A DNA stretch of 60,820 nt from Deltaproteobacteria bacterium (GCA_002719955.1 PBFW01000021.1:1-60820), one strand, 5' to 3'. Positions 26,268-35,360 are shown, numbered from the stretch's first letter. Translations and numbers: made by a program. The notes: generated by a model from the letters alone, not told the origin.

Positions 26268-26344
26268 GCGATCTCCCTCTTTTCGGAGATGTCCATTACG
26301 TCCGCGATGTCCATTACGCCGGAGAAGTCCATCGCGCTCTCCAT
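26264..26344 (-). CDS. Possible 26-residue leader peptide upstream of the amidohydrolase
   Basis: A short frame starts at ATG 26344, preceded in frame by a stop, and ends in a TGA at 26264-26266 that overlaps the amidohydrolase ATG (ATGA). The peptide contains a six-residue repeat (V-M-D-I-A-D / V-M-D-I-S-E) from an 18-bp DNA repeat and ends in S-E-K-R-E-I-A. The ribosome site of the amidohydrolase lies inside it. No ribosome site is clear for the leader itself. It could be a translational-coupling leader or chance. Confidence 0.3.
   Translation of the reverse strand: MESAMDFSGVMDIADVMDISEKREIA
26288..26336. repeat. Short tandem repeat, period 18 bp
   Basis: The 13-mer gatgtccattacg occurs at 26288-26300 and 26306-26318, and a degenerate third copy begins near 26324 (gaagtccatcgcg). 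The period is exactly 18 bp, keeping a frame. It lies 20-70 bp upstream of the amidohydrolase start. It may be a set of regulator-binding half sites spaced less than two helical turns apart, or part of the short leader ORF. Confidence 0.5.
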
Positions 26345-26858
26345 CTGGGTTCATGGGCCGCGCAAGAGCATGGCTGAAGACCTATTTCCGGGCAAGCGAC
26401 GCTCGTGCGGCGGGGTTCCAGGCCGCCTGGGGAACGGCACGGGCGGACCACCGAAGGAATCCGCGGGGCGTCCTTCGCGTGAATCCGGGGATGCGCGGGA
26501 GAGAGTTCGCGCTCGCTGTACCAGGACCAAGCACGATCGCTCGACCAGAGAAATTCCCAGACACGCCTAACGAATGATGAGATCTGGATCTCCAATCCCT
26601 CGATGACTTCGGCGTTTCGCCTGGAATTCGGCATCGAGCGGCGGGGTCTCGGCGAATTCGTCGGGTGCCGCCCCGGCGGATTCGCCCCGCCGATCCCAGC
26701 GTGGGTCTCGTGGGTGCCGATCCAGCCGACGTGCGGTGGGGCAGCGGGCGCTCGGCCCCTCCGCCCTGCCTTTCGCCAAGCGCTAGGACGAGGGTGGCCC
26801 TCATCAAATTGGGCGTGGTGGGAGCATTCCAGGGACAGAGACGGCTATCATCGCGGCC
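26345..26858. other. Divergent intergenic region without recognised gene
   Basis: About 510 bp between the leader and amidohydrolase start and the + strand LLM gene. Frames are open on both strands because of high GC, but none shows a ribosome site together with a recognisable product. Promoters of both transcription units are expected here. No boxes could be assigned. Confidence 0.45.
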
Positions 26859-27722
26859 ATGCAATTTGGATTCAGCTCGATGAATACGCACCGGCAGGTT
26901 CCGCCTGCAGAGTTGGCGGTAGCTGCCGAGGAGCGCGGCTTCGAGTCGATCTGGTACGGCGAGCACAGCCAGATCCCGACGGATCGTCGGAGCCCCCATC
27001 CTCGGGACGACGAACTTCGTGATCCCTACAAATTCATGATGGACCCCTATGTCTCGCTCACGGCCGCGGGCTCGGTGACCAGCCGCTTGAAGCTCGGGAC
27101 ATCCGTTTCGCTCATTCTCGAGCGCGAGCTCTTCTCCCAGGCCAAGACGATCATGACCCTGGACCGACTCACACACGGTCGTCTCCTGGTGGGGGTCGGC
27201 GTCGGCTGGAATCAGGAGCAATTCGAGAACGCGACGGATTTGCCCTGGAAGCGGCGTTTCTCCGCGATGAGGGAAACCGTCGCCGCGCTCCGAGTCCTCT
27301 GGTCGCAGGAAGAACCCGAGTTCCATGGCGAATTGATCGATTTCGATCCCGTATGGTGCAGCCCCAAGCCGGTGCAGAAACCGGGCCCCCCGATTCTTTT
27401 CGGGGCGATGGGCCCGGTCGGGTTGCGCCACACCATCGAGTGGGCCGATGGCTGGATGCCGCTCGATCTTCATCTCGAAGAACCGGGTAAATCGATCGCG
27501 ACGATGCGCCGGCGTGTCGAGGAGGCGGGTCGCGACCCGGCGTGCTTCGAGATTTCGATCGTGGTGATGTCGAAGGCGACGAGAGACAAGCTCGCTCACT
27601 TTCGTGATCTCGGGGTCGATCGGTGTCTGGTCGGAGCTCCGATGGCCGCTTGGGACCAGCCCGGCGAAATGATGCGCGAGTTGGACGCCTTGGCCGAGAT
27701 CATCCAGCAGGTCGGTGCGTGA
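26859..27722 (+). CDS. LLM class F420-dependent oxidoreductase
   Basis: 287-residue luciferase-like protein. A-E-E-R-G-F-E-S-I-W-Y-G-E-H-S, SRLKLGTSVSLILERE, L-T-H-G-R-L-L-V-G-V-G-V-G-W-N-Q-E-Q and G-P-P-I-L-F-G-A-M-G are the conserved blocks of the TIGR03619-type F420 branch. The length fits this compact subgroup. The upstream spacing shows no strong ribosome site, but the N-terminus M-Q-F-G-F-S is family-typical. It is transcribed away from the amidohydrolase operon. A redox role on the same substrate is likely. Confidence 0.93.
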   Translation: MQFGFSSMNTHRQVPPAELAVAAEERGFESIWYGEHSQIPTDRRSPHPRDDELRDPYKFMMDPYVSLTAAGSVTSRLKLGTSVSLILERELFSQAKTIMTLDRLTHGRLLVGVGVGWNQEQFENATDLPWKRRFSAMRETVAALRVLWSQEEPEFHGELIDFDPVWCSPKPVQKPGPPILFGAMGPVGLRHTIEWADGWMPLDLHLEEPGKSIATMRRRVEEAGRDPACFEISIVVMSKATRDKLAHFRDLGVDRCLVGAPMAAWDQPGEMMRELDALAEIIQQVGA

Positions 27723-27807
27723 GCGGAGCGGGGCGATTCATGCGTTCGCGCCGGTTGGGGAGGCATCGAAGCCCATCGGGCGCGTGCACTGCCTTCAGAT
27801 TCTGTCT

Positions 27808-29014
27808 TCACTCCCTGAACAGACTCTTCTCGAAGCCGTAGAACGTGGCGGCGGTCTCGCCCAGCACCGCGGCGATTTCCGGCTCGGGCAGCCCTTTCAA
27901 GGCGTCGACCGTCCTGTCGAGGGTCTCCGGCCAGAGCCCCTCCGGGTGGGGAGAGTCGGGGGCCCAAGTGAGGCACTCGACGCCGATCTCGTAGCGCTGT
28001 TCGATTTCGCGGCGGGTCAGGAAGCTTCCCAGCTTGACGTTTCGCCGGAAATATTCGGACGGCTTCATCGATAGGTGGCTCTTGTAGTCGCCTAGCTTGG
28101 CGCAGACCTGCCAGTCCGGTAGCGCTCCTTCCAGTGGCTCATATGCGATGGTGCCCAGGTGGCGGTGGGTTCGATCACCGCGACCTTGAGCCGGGGAAAG
28201 CGCTCGAACACCCCGCCTCAGATGAGGAAGGTCAGCGGCCGCGCGGCCACCCACCGCGCTTCGCAGATGTAGATTCCCGTTCCGCCTACCAGGGGGGCCG
28301 TTCCCGGCTCCTCGGGTGGCCAGTTGCGATCGAGGTGCTGAGCGGAATCCACGGCGTCGGAGTGAAAGTTCACGACCATGTTCAACTCCTCGCAGATGGT
28401 CCAGAGCGCATCGTATTTGGGATGGTGATAGGGAGCGTGATCGCCCCACATGCACGGGATCATGATCGAGTCCAGGCCATTCTTGCGAGCCCACTTCACC
28501 TCATCGACCGCTATGTCCATGTCCCAGGTCGCGGGCACGACGGCCACGCCGTGACATCGCTCCGGTGCCATCTGGTAGAATTCTGCCAGCCAGCGGTTGT
28601 GGGAACGGGCTCCGGCCCATTGCAGCTCCGCGTTCGCGCCCAGGGGACTCAGACCGATTCCGGCAGCGAAGGGCGGCGAGTTCATCTCGGTGATGCCATC
28701 CGGAAAAGTCACCTCGCCGGAGCGGGGGTCGTGGTAGGCCGGCGGATTCGCTCCGATTCCCACTGCTCCGCCGTGCGTCGTTCCGGATCCCAGATGCCGT
28801 CCATACCGCCCGCGGCGACCTTGGATTCATCCTGGAAATCGTCTCGCGCCTCCTCCGCGAAGAGCGGTTCTCCCAGCCGTTCGGCATCGCGCTTCGCGAG
28901 CGCCTCCCGCCAGCGGCCGTCGTCCGCGCGCCGCTCAGGGTCGACGTAGGCGCGCGCGTCGTCGAGCTTCGGGGCCGCATGACAATCCGCAGAAATCAAC
29001 GTGTCGTTTTCCAT
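27808..29014 (-). pseudogene. Amidohydrolase_2-family pseudogene (two frameshifts and one TGA)
   Basis: Pieces of one amidohydrolase lie in three reading frames. The N-terminal part (from 29014) has ISADCHAAP and G-I-W-D-P-E-R-R. After a frame change near 28720-28763 the centre continues with N-S-P-P-F-A-A-G-I-G-L, V-A-V-V-P-A-T-W-D and CEARWVAARPLTFLI. A TGA at 28218-28220 then stands where a Trp before GGVFERFPRLK would be expected. A second frame change near 28100-28115 leads to the C-terminal part, MKPSEYFRRNVKLGSF and A-P-D-S-P-H-P-E-G. Three independent lesions make assembly error less likely than true decay, but it is not excluded. Confidence 0.8.
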
Positions 29015-29776
29015 CTCGATCTCTCATTTTTTACGCGCTTTTCTGCTCGGCGCGTTGTTCGCGGTCGAGATTCGTCAGCGCTCCGGACCCGCTTGCCTGA
29101 GATTGGGCCGCCCGCTTCGTGCCACCGAGGGCCCCCTGCGATGAAAGAACCCGGCGCGGCTGCGGGGATTCGGCGGTTGCTTCCCCGCTCTTTCAAACCT
29201 CCTCGCCATTCAACGTCACGTTTGGATAGGTCAGAAGGAATGCACATGAATGCAACTCTGCATTCTAATGCACAGGTCGTAGGCCTTGGCCTTTCGGCTG
29301 GTGGCGGTGGGGTGCACCGTTTCGCCATTCCGCTGGCCGAGGGAATTTTACCTCGGGACCCGAACACGTGCGTGAATCCGCCGATGCGGTCGACACCATG
29401 ACCGAGGGCGCTGGGCCGCTTCACAGGTCGGGCTTCCCGCCGGACCGGATGCGAGTAGCGCGGCGCACCGCGCATCGGTGGGTCGAAGATCTACGGCGCA
29501 AAAGGAGATGCCGGGTGGGAGTTCGTCTGAGAGCAGGGCGTGGAGCGGTCCTCTGCCAGGTCTCGACCGAGACGATGAGTCCCCTTCTGGCTGACATGAG
29601 TAGGCGCCTCGGATGACGACTGGGCGGGGGCCGTCGCCCCCTGAGTCGATGTGCTAGCGATAGAATGTGGCGATCGGTGGCCAGATTGAAGTGTGGCTGC
29701 TGCCGACGCCTAAGGGTCACTCGACGCGAGGCGTCTGGATCACGAGAAGGTGGACAGACGGAAACGAGGTAAACCG
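29015..29776. other. Intergenic interval, no gene recognised
   Basis: About 760 bp between the amidohydrolase pseudogene and the FAD dehydrogenase operon. Apparent frames on both strands are Arg/Pro-rich and resemble nothing. The only structured element noted is a palindrome at 29248-29265. The ribosome site GAGG just before 29777 belongs to the FAD enzyme. Confidence 0.5.
29248..29265. promoter_or_regulatory. Palindrome gaatgca-actc-tgcattc, candidate operator
   Basis: Perfect 7-bp inverted arms with a 4-bp spacer. A further gaatgca copy lies at 29238-29244 and taatgca at 29266-29272, so the half-site occurs four times within 35 bp. It is about 510 bp upstream of the FAD-LLM-Rieske operon. 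It looks like a clustered regulator-binding site but has no assigned regulator. It could also be fortuitous AT-rich sequence. Confidence 0.3.
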
Positions 29777-31156
29777 ATGTTCGACTTGATCGTGATCGGG
29801 GCAGGCGCCGCTGGGTTGAGTGCGGCCATCGAAGCGAACCGGGGCGGGGCTTCGGCGTTGGTTCTCGAGGCGGCCGACGCAGTCGGGGGTTCGACCGCTT
29901 TGTCGGGTGGTGTCGTTCTGGCCGCCGGCACCCGATTGCAGCGCGATCGCGGGGTCGAGGATCATCCGGACGCTTTCTACGATCGCTACATGGCCATGAA
30001 CCGGTGGTCGATCGAGCCGCGCCTGGCTCGAGCGCTGTGCAGCGATGCGGCTGAAGCCGTCGAGTGGTTGAGCGGATTGGGTGTCGAGTTTCACCTCCTT
30101 CCAGTGAACTCGGCGGAGTTCACCCCCCGCGGCCATATGGCCGTCGGGACGGGCGCCAAGATCATCCGGGTGTTGGAACTCGAAGCGACGCGACTCGGCG
30201 TCGAGATCCGACGGGGGTGCCGTGTGGGATCGCTCGATCGCGAAGCCGGGGGCTACCGTGTCGAGATCGCGTCGAGCGAGGAGGTCTACACGAGTCGGGC
30301 TGTCGTCATCGCCACGGGTGGCTTCGGGTCCAGCCGGGAGAAGCTCGCCAAGCACTATCCGTCGGCGGCCGTCCACGGCGATCTGACCTGGAGCGTGGCG
30401 GCGCAGACCTGCGTCGGCGACGGTCTCGAACTCGGCGGCGCCTGTGGCGCGGGTCTCACGGGGCACGATCAGGGTCTGGCGCTCATCACGCCGGGCTTCG
30501 AACAGAATTTCGATGTCGTGCCGCCGGCCTGGCTGGTCTTCGTGAACCGCGAGGGGCAGCGCTATGTCGACGAGATGATGCCCTACTCGATGTTGACGGA
30601 GACGACCCATCAACAGAGCGGGGGCAGCGGCTTCGCCGTGTTGGACGAAACCACTCGCGCCCAGGCCGCCCCCACGGATCCGACCCACCAGGGCGTCGTT
30701 TCCCTCGATTGGAATCGCGACAGCATTGCGGCCCAGAGCGAGAAAGGACGGGTCTTCCGCGCGGGGTCGCTTCGCGGGTTGGCGAGGCAGGCGGGCATCG
30801 ATGCCGAGAGCCTCGAAGAAACGCTCTCGCGCTATAACGCGGATTGCGACGCGGGCGCAGATTCGTGCTTCCACAAGGATCCGGCGTGGATGCGTCCAAT
30901 TGTGGAACCTCCTTTCTACGCGGCCGAGATCCGCCCCTGTCTGGTCGCGCTCACCTGCTGCGGACTGCGCATCGACGCGGATGCCCGGGTGCTCTCCCGG
31001 AAAGGCGAGGCGATTCCCGGACTCTTCGCCGCGGGCGAGACCACCGGTGGCGTCTTGCGTCAATACGGAGGGAGCGGGAATTCGATTGCCAACGCGCTGG
31101 TCTTCGGCCGGCGCTCGGGCCGGGCGGCGAGCGCTCTCGCGAGAGGAAGGGCGTGA
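29777..31156 (+). CDS. FAD-dependent dehydrogenase, fumarate reductase / 3-ketosteroid dehydrogenase-like
   Basis: 459-residue flavoprotein. The N-terminal dinucleotide fold is FDLIVIGAGAAGLSAAIEA, followed by D-A-V-G-G-S-T-A-L-S-G-G, VVIATGGFGSS, and the C-terminal FAD loop L-F-A-A-G-E-T-T-G-G with YGGSGNSIANALVFG. This is the FAD_binding_2 group that includes flavocytochrome c fumarate reductases and 3-ketosteroid dehydrogenases. It is therefore likely to introduce or remove a C=C bond next to a carbonyl. The start at 29777 has GAGG seven bases upstream; an ATG at 29750 lacks this. Its stop overlaps the LLM start (TGATG), so it leads a coupled operon with the LLM and Rieske genes. Confidence 0.92.
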   Translation: MFDLIVIGAGAAGLSAAIEANRGGASALVLEAADAVGGSTALSGGVVLAAGTRLQRDRGVEDHPDAFYDRYMAMNRWSIEPRLARALCSDAAEAVEWLSGLGVEFHLLPVNSAEFTPRGHMAVGTGAKIIRVLELEATRLGVEIRRGCRVGSLDREAGGYRVEIASSEEVYTSRAVVIATGGFGSSREKLAKHYPSAAVHGDLTWSVAAQTCVGDGLELGGACGAGLTGHDQGLALITPGFEQNFDVVPPAWLVFVNREGQRYVDEMMPYSMLTETTHQQSGGSGFAVLDETTRAQAAPTDPTHQGVVSLDWNRDSIAAQSEKGRVFRAGSLRGLARQAGIDAESLEETLSRYNADCDAGADSCFHKDPAWMRPIVEPPFYAAEIRPCLVALTCCGLRIDADARVLSRKGEAIPGLFAAGETTGGVLRQYGGSGNSIANALVFGRRSGRAASALARGRA

Positions 31157-32184
31157 TGCGAACGGGCCTGATGATACTGGGCGACCATATGCCCAACCCA
31201 AATGATGGAAAGCGGATCTCGCAGCAGGCGCACCACCGGCAGATCGTGGACAACAGCGTGCTGGCCGAGGAGTTGGGCTTCGGCTCGATCTGGCTCGGCG
31301 AACATCATTTCTGCGACTATATCCTGGCCTCGCCTCCGGTGGTGTTGGCCGCGATCGCCGAGCGCACAGAGCGTTTGCGGTTGGGGACGGCCGTGACACT
31401 CCTGCCCGTGCTCGATCCGGTGCGCGCTGCCGAGGATTACGCCACTGTCGATCTGCTTTCCGGCGGGAGACTCGAACTCACCGTGGGCCGTGGCATCCTG
31501 GCCAACACCTACACATTGTTGACTCGCGACCACGCCGACAGTCTGGAGATGGGCCGTGAGAACCTGGAGCTCTTGATCGAGCTGTGGACGAAGGAGGAGG
31601 TCCACTTCGATGCCAGGTTCCGGGCGCCGCTCTCCGGTGTGCGTGTCGAGCCCCACCCCGTCCAGCGCCCCCATCCCCCGATCTGGTTTGCGGGCGCCAC
31701 TGAGGATTCGTTGCGCGTGGGGGCGACCCTGGGACTCGACCTGATGCTGCCGAGCGTCATGGTCGGTCCCGACGCCTTTGTTCCGGTGGTCGACCATTAC
31801 CGCGATCTCTACAGCGCTGCGGGGCACGATGCGGCCAAGCTCAAGATCGGGGCCTGCAGCCACGTGCATGTCGCCGTGGATTCGCAGACGGCCCGCAAAC
31901 GCTGGGAGCCCTATCTCTCTGGTTATTTTGCCTGGGTTGCGGAACTGGTGCAGTGGAGCGGCGGCTATTTCCCCGATAATTTTTCGTTGGAGTTCGACGC
32001 GATCCTCGAAGGGCCAGCGATCTGCGGGAGCCCCGCCGAGGTGACCGATCGTATCCTGCGGATGCGCGAGCTCCTCGGATTGGATGTGCACCTGGCCATG
32101 CTCGACCACGGAGGCATTCCGCATAACGAGCTGGTCGAGACGCTCACGCTCTACGGCCAACAGGTCATTCCGAATATCGAGTGA
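31156..32184 (+). CDS. LLM class flavin/F420-dependent oxidoreductase
   Basis: 342-residue luciferase-like enzyme. Family blocks are AEELGFGSIWLGEHHF, T-E-R-L-R-L-G-T-A-V-T-L-L-P, L-S-G-G-R-L-E-L-T-V-G-R-G, and P-H-P-P-I-W-F-A-G-A. E-H-H-F with D-Y near residue 60 resembles the bacterial luciferase alkanal-monooxygenase-like group, so FMNH2-dependent oxygenation is as likely as F420 use. Its start shares one base with the FAD enzyme's stop (TGATG), indicating translational coupling. The Rieske oxygenase follows 40 bp downstream. Confidence 0.92.
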   Translation: MRTGLMILGDHMPNPNDGKRISQQAHHRQIVDNSVLAEELGFGSIWLGEHHFCDYILASPPVVLAAIAERTERLRLGTAVTLLPVLDPVRAAEDYATVDLLSGGRLELTVGRGILANTYTLLTRDHADSLEMGRENLELLIELWTKEEVHFDARFRAPLSGVRVEPHPVQRPHPPIWFAGATEDSLRVGATLGLDLMLPSVMVGPDAFVPVVDHYRDLYSAAGHDAAKLKIGACSHVHVAVDSQTARKRWEPYLSGYFAWVAELVQWSGGYFPDNFSLEFDAILEGPAICGSPAEVTDRILRMRELLGLDVHLAMLDHGGIPHNELVETLTLYGQQVIPNIE

Positions 32185-32224
32185 CGCCCAGCGACCGAAA
32201 CGTTTCGAGCCAGGAGAATTGCCC

Positions 32225-33616
32225 ATGACCTCGACTCCGGAGACGCAACAGATCGATCAGCACGCCGAAGAATGGCGAATTCGAAAGCCCGAGGGACTGT
32301 TATTGCCCAAGGATCTGCTGCTGTCGGCCGAGCAGAGCCGACTCTCCGTCGATCGTTACCTGCTTCCGGAACGTCTCGAAGCAGAAAACCAGCATCTCTG
32401 GAGCCGGGTGTGGCAGGTCGCTTGTCGAGAAGAGTCGATTCCCGAACCCGGCGATCATCTTCGCTACACCATCGCCGACCAGGAGTTCTTGTTGGTGCGG
32501 CAACGCGATGGCGATGTCCGGGCCTTCTATAACGTATGTCCCCATCGGGGCAATCTGGTCGAGCGCGGCGCGGGCCACTCCGAAGAGCTGCGCTGTGCCT
32601 ATCATGGTTGGTGCTGGAGACTCGACGGCCGCCTGCAAGAAATCCCGGACCGCTATCTGATCACGGATGCCACCGACGACGATCTCGGCCTGTCCGAGAT
32701 CGCGTGCGATCGCTGGGCCGGTTATGTCTTCGTCAACCCGGCTGGGGCCGCGGCGGAGCCGTTGGGGGAATATCTAGGGGGCCTCGTCCCACGTCTCGAG
32801 CCTTTCCATATGGAGCGCCAGCGGCTGGTGAGCTGGCAGACGACGGAGGTGGCCTGTAATTGGAAGGTGCTGATAGAGGCCTTCCTCGAGACCTTTCACG
32901 TGCCGGGCATCCACCCGAATCTCGTGACCCTGCTCGATGAGGCCAACACCGTCTTCGAACGCCTCGGTCATCACCACCGCATGTGGATTCCCTATGGCAT
33001 GCCCTCGATCCATTTTCGCGATACCAGCGATCGGAAAGTCTACGAGAGCTTTCTGGAGCAACATTTCCGGGAACGACACCTGGATCAGAGCGGCCTATCG
33101 GAGCCGATGGACCCTTCGCAGTGGGAGCCGCAATTCGATGACCAGGGAACCATCGTGGGCGATCGCAACGCAAGGGAATACCTGATCGAGCGACAGAAGG
33201 CGGAGGGACGTGTCAAGGGATATGACTACTCCGGGCTCGGCAAAGAACAACTCATCGACATCGATCATTATCTCTTCTTTCCGAATTTCGTGATCCTCGC
33301 CAAGGCCGACGACACCTTCATGATCCGCTCACGACCGCATCCCACCGATCCGGACCGTTCGCTGGCGGACGTGATGCGACTGAGGCCCTTGGGATCCGCA
33401 GATCCGCCTCCGCAGGTCCGCCAGCAACACGTCGAGGCCAATAATGAGAGCTACCTGAAACAGATTGGCGAGGTCATCTACCAGGACTTCAGCAATGTCG
33501 TGGATGTCCAGCGCGGGCTCCACGCGAACTCGCTGTCGCACCTGACCCTCAGTGCAAATGATATTCGGATTCGCTGGCTCCACGACGAGATCGACGAGTA
33601 TCTGCGAGACGTGTGA
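32225..33616 (+). CDS. Rieske aromatic-ring-hydroxylating-type oxygenase, alpha subunit
   Basis: 463-residue oxygenase. The Rieske [2Fe-2S] ligands are Cys105 and His107 in CPHRG and Cys124 and His127 in CAYHGW. The mononuclear iron site is NWKVLIEAFLETFHVPGIH, with His225 and His230 and Glu222 at the bridging position. The C-terminal SRPBCC domain is complete. The ribosome site CAGGAGA eight bases before the ATG sets the start. No reductase, ferredoxin or beta subunit is nearby, so electrons must come from elsewhere, as with KshA-type or other alpha3 oxygenases. It is third in the FAD-LLM-Rieske operon. The substrate is probably a cyclic or aliphatic hydrocarbon derivative. Confidence 0.94.
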   Translation: MTSTPETQQIDQHAEEWRIRKPEGLLLPKDLLLSAEQSRLSVDRYLLPERLEAENQHLWSRVWQVACREESIPEPGDHLRYTIADQEFLLVRQRDGDVRAFYNVCPHRGNLVERGAGHSEELRCAYHGWCWRLDGRLQEIPDRYLITDATDDDLGLSEIACDRWAGYVFVNPAGAAAEPLGEYLGGLVPRLEPFHMERQRLVSWQTTEVACNWKVLIEAFLETFHVPGIHPNLVTLLDEANTVFERLGHHHRMWIPYGMPSIHFRDTSDRKVYESFLEQHFRERHLDQSGLSEPMDPSQWEPQFDDQGTIVGDRNAREYLIERQKAEGRVKGYDYSGLGKEQLIDIDHYLFFPNFVILAKADDTFMIRSRPHPTDPDRSLADVMRLRPLGSADPPPQVRQQHVEANNESYLKQIGEVIYQDFSNVVDVQRGLHANSLSHLTLSANDIRIRWLHDEIDEYLRDV

Positions 33617-33978
33617 TGATGAGCCGAGAGAGCTCGGCAGGGTGTGGGCGGTGGGGTCCGCCCGCTGATCCCTGCAGCGAGGCCGCGCCAAACCGTCCAT
33701 CAGGATATCCCCCTTCGTGGCGGCCAGGTTTTCGAGCCGCCCAATGCGGCTCAGCCGGCGCCCCTCCTTGAGTTCGATGCCGGTCTGATCCGCCGCGACT
33801 TCCAACCCCGTCGGGATTCGTTCGGCCAGATGCGTGCAGACTGCGATCGTGATCTCTCAGATTTTCGACTGGCTGGAGGGCAGAAGGGCGAATTGTGGGA
33901 TTCGCTGGTCCTCGCATGGTAGAATCCCGGGTCGGCTCAGTTGGATTTTCATCCCATTTTCGAGTCTGTCGCCTCCCT
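33617..33978. other. Intergenic interval, no gene recognised
   Basis: About 360 bp between the Rieske gene and the protease gene, both on the + strand. A - strand frame crosses it and encodes a plausible soluble stretch (GRRLSRIGRLENLAATKGD), but it runs on as antisense of the Rieske gene and resembles no family. The protease promoter should lie here. It was not identified. Confidence 0.45.
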
Positions 33979-35145
33979 ATGATTGCTTGCCCGACCGTGT
34001 TCATGCCGATTCCATCCCTCACCCCAAGCCTGATCTCTCGTCTTCCGAGTCGCTTGAAGAAAGCGGCGTTCACGCTCGTCGTGGGCTTGTCCGTCGCGCT
34101 GGCTCTGGCGAGCCCCTTCGAAGCCGGATCGGCGCTGATCTCGACGGGCGACGGGAGCGGCAACACGACGCCCCCGGCCGCCGATCCCGGCTTCGACAAT
34201 GTGGGTGTCGTCAACGGGCTGACGGGGGTCTATGTAGGCAATGGATGGGTATTGACGGCGAACCACGTGGGCGAGGGGGCGACCCTGCTCCTCGGCGAGA
34301 CCTACGAGCCGGTTCCGGGATCGAGCGTGCGCTTCCAGAATCCCGACTCGAGTCTTGCAGATCTAATCGCCTACAAGCTCCTCGGCTCGGATCCGCCGCT
34401 GCCCTTTCTGACCATCGCCGATACAGCTCCGATTCTCGACACGCTCATCGTGATCATCGGCAACGGGCGAAATCGGGGAACGGCGACAACCTGGAATGGT
34501 CTCGACGGCTGGACCTGGGGCTCCGGGCGAAGCGTCCGTTGGGGGACGAATCGAGTTTTCGATATCGATGAGTTCTCGCTCGGCACGCAGTCGTTCTGGA
34601 CCCTTTTCGACGACCTGAATCCGGGCCAGTCTATCGGCCAGCATGAAGCAGACATCGTAGATGGCGATTCGGGCGGCGCGGCATTCATCGGAAGCGGCGC
34701 GACCGCCGAGCTCATCGGCATCCTCTTCGCGCGCGTAACCTTCGTGAACCAGCCAGCCTCTACTTCGCTCTATGGCAATGCCGGGATTGTGGCCGACCTC
34801 TTCGCCTACCGGGCCGAAATCCTGGCCGTCATCGATCAGCCCGAATGCAGCGATGGACTGGATGACGACGGTGATGGCTCGATTGATTTCCCGAACGACC
34901 CCGGTTGTAGCGACGCCCTCGACGCGGATGAGCGCAGTGCAGAGATCGAATGCGATAATGGAATTGATGACGACGGCAACGGCCTCATCGATTTTCCGGA
35001 CGACGGCGGATGTTTGGACTCTGCGGATCTGACCGAGGCCCCGCCGCTCGTTCCGAACTCGAGATTTGGGGCGGGAGTACTCGCATTCGGGCTCCTCTGT
35101 CTGGCTTCGAGTGCGCTGCGCCGGTGGTCAACCCCCATCGAGTAG
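33979..35145 (+). CDS. Trypsin-like serine protease with Asp-rich repeats and C-terminal anchor
   Basis: 388-residue exported protein with three parts. A signal peptide has its core near residues 28-45 (TLVVGLSVALALAS). A trypsin-fold domain follows, with His96 in VLTANHVGEG, Asp128 in S-S-L-A-D-L-I-A-Y, and Ser231 in VDGDSGGAAF. Two Cys-flanked Asp-rich repeats (CSDGLDDDGDGSIDFPNDPG and a second D-N-G-I-D-D-D-G-N-G-L-I-D-F-P) look calcium-binding. The C-terminus is a hydrophobic helix followed by R-R-W, like a sorting or membrane anchor. ATGs at 33895 and 34003 are alternatives. It is likely a surface-displayed protease, monocistronic. Confidence 0.88.
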   Translation: MIACPTVFMPIPSLTPSLISRLPSRLKKAAFTLVVGLSVALALASPFEAGSALISTGDGSGNTTPPAADPGFDNVGVVNGLTGVYVGNGWVLTANHVGEGATLLLGETYEPVPGSSVRFQNPDSSLADLIAYKLLGSDPPLPFLTIADTAPILDTLIVIIGNGRNRGTATTWNGLDGWTWGSGRSVRWGTNRVFDIDEFSLGTQSFWTLFDDLNPGQSIGQHEADIVDGDSGGAAFIGSGATAELIGILFARVTFVNQPASTSLYGNAGIVADLFAYRAEILAVIDQPECSDGLDDDGDGSIDFPNDPGCSDALDADERSAEIECDNGIDDDGNGLIDFPDDGGCLDSADLTEAPPLVPNSRFGAGVLAFGLLCLASSALRRWSTPIE

Positions 35146-35360
35146 AGCGCCGCGCCGCGCGCTCTTGTTGAAATCGATCCCGGCGAGACGCTCGGCATCG
35201 TCTTCGAAGGGGGTCGGCCTGGTTCTGGTGGGGCTGGCCTGCGTCGTGCTGCGGCTCAGATCATTCAAGAGGGCCGAGAGGCCAACGCCAACCCTCTCCG
35301 CCGGAGGATTGGCTTCCGGGACGACTCGGCCTTCCAGAGGCGCGTCCACACGGAGCTCGG

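Noticed and set aside
26382..27599. 405-codon open frame on the - strand
   Set aside because: Antisense to the LLM oxidoreductase at 26859-27722, which has full family motifs.
29717..31399. 560-codon open frame on the - strand
   Set aside because: Antisense to the FAD dehydrogenase, which has clear FAD motifs and a ribosome site; the - strand product is Arg/Pro-rich and unrecognisable.
33329..33805. 158-codon - strand frame across the Rieske gene 3' end and the following gap
   Set aside because: Mostly antisense to the Rieske gene, no ribosome site and no recognised family; the unexplained part is too short to support a gene.
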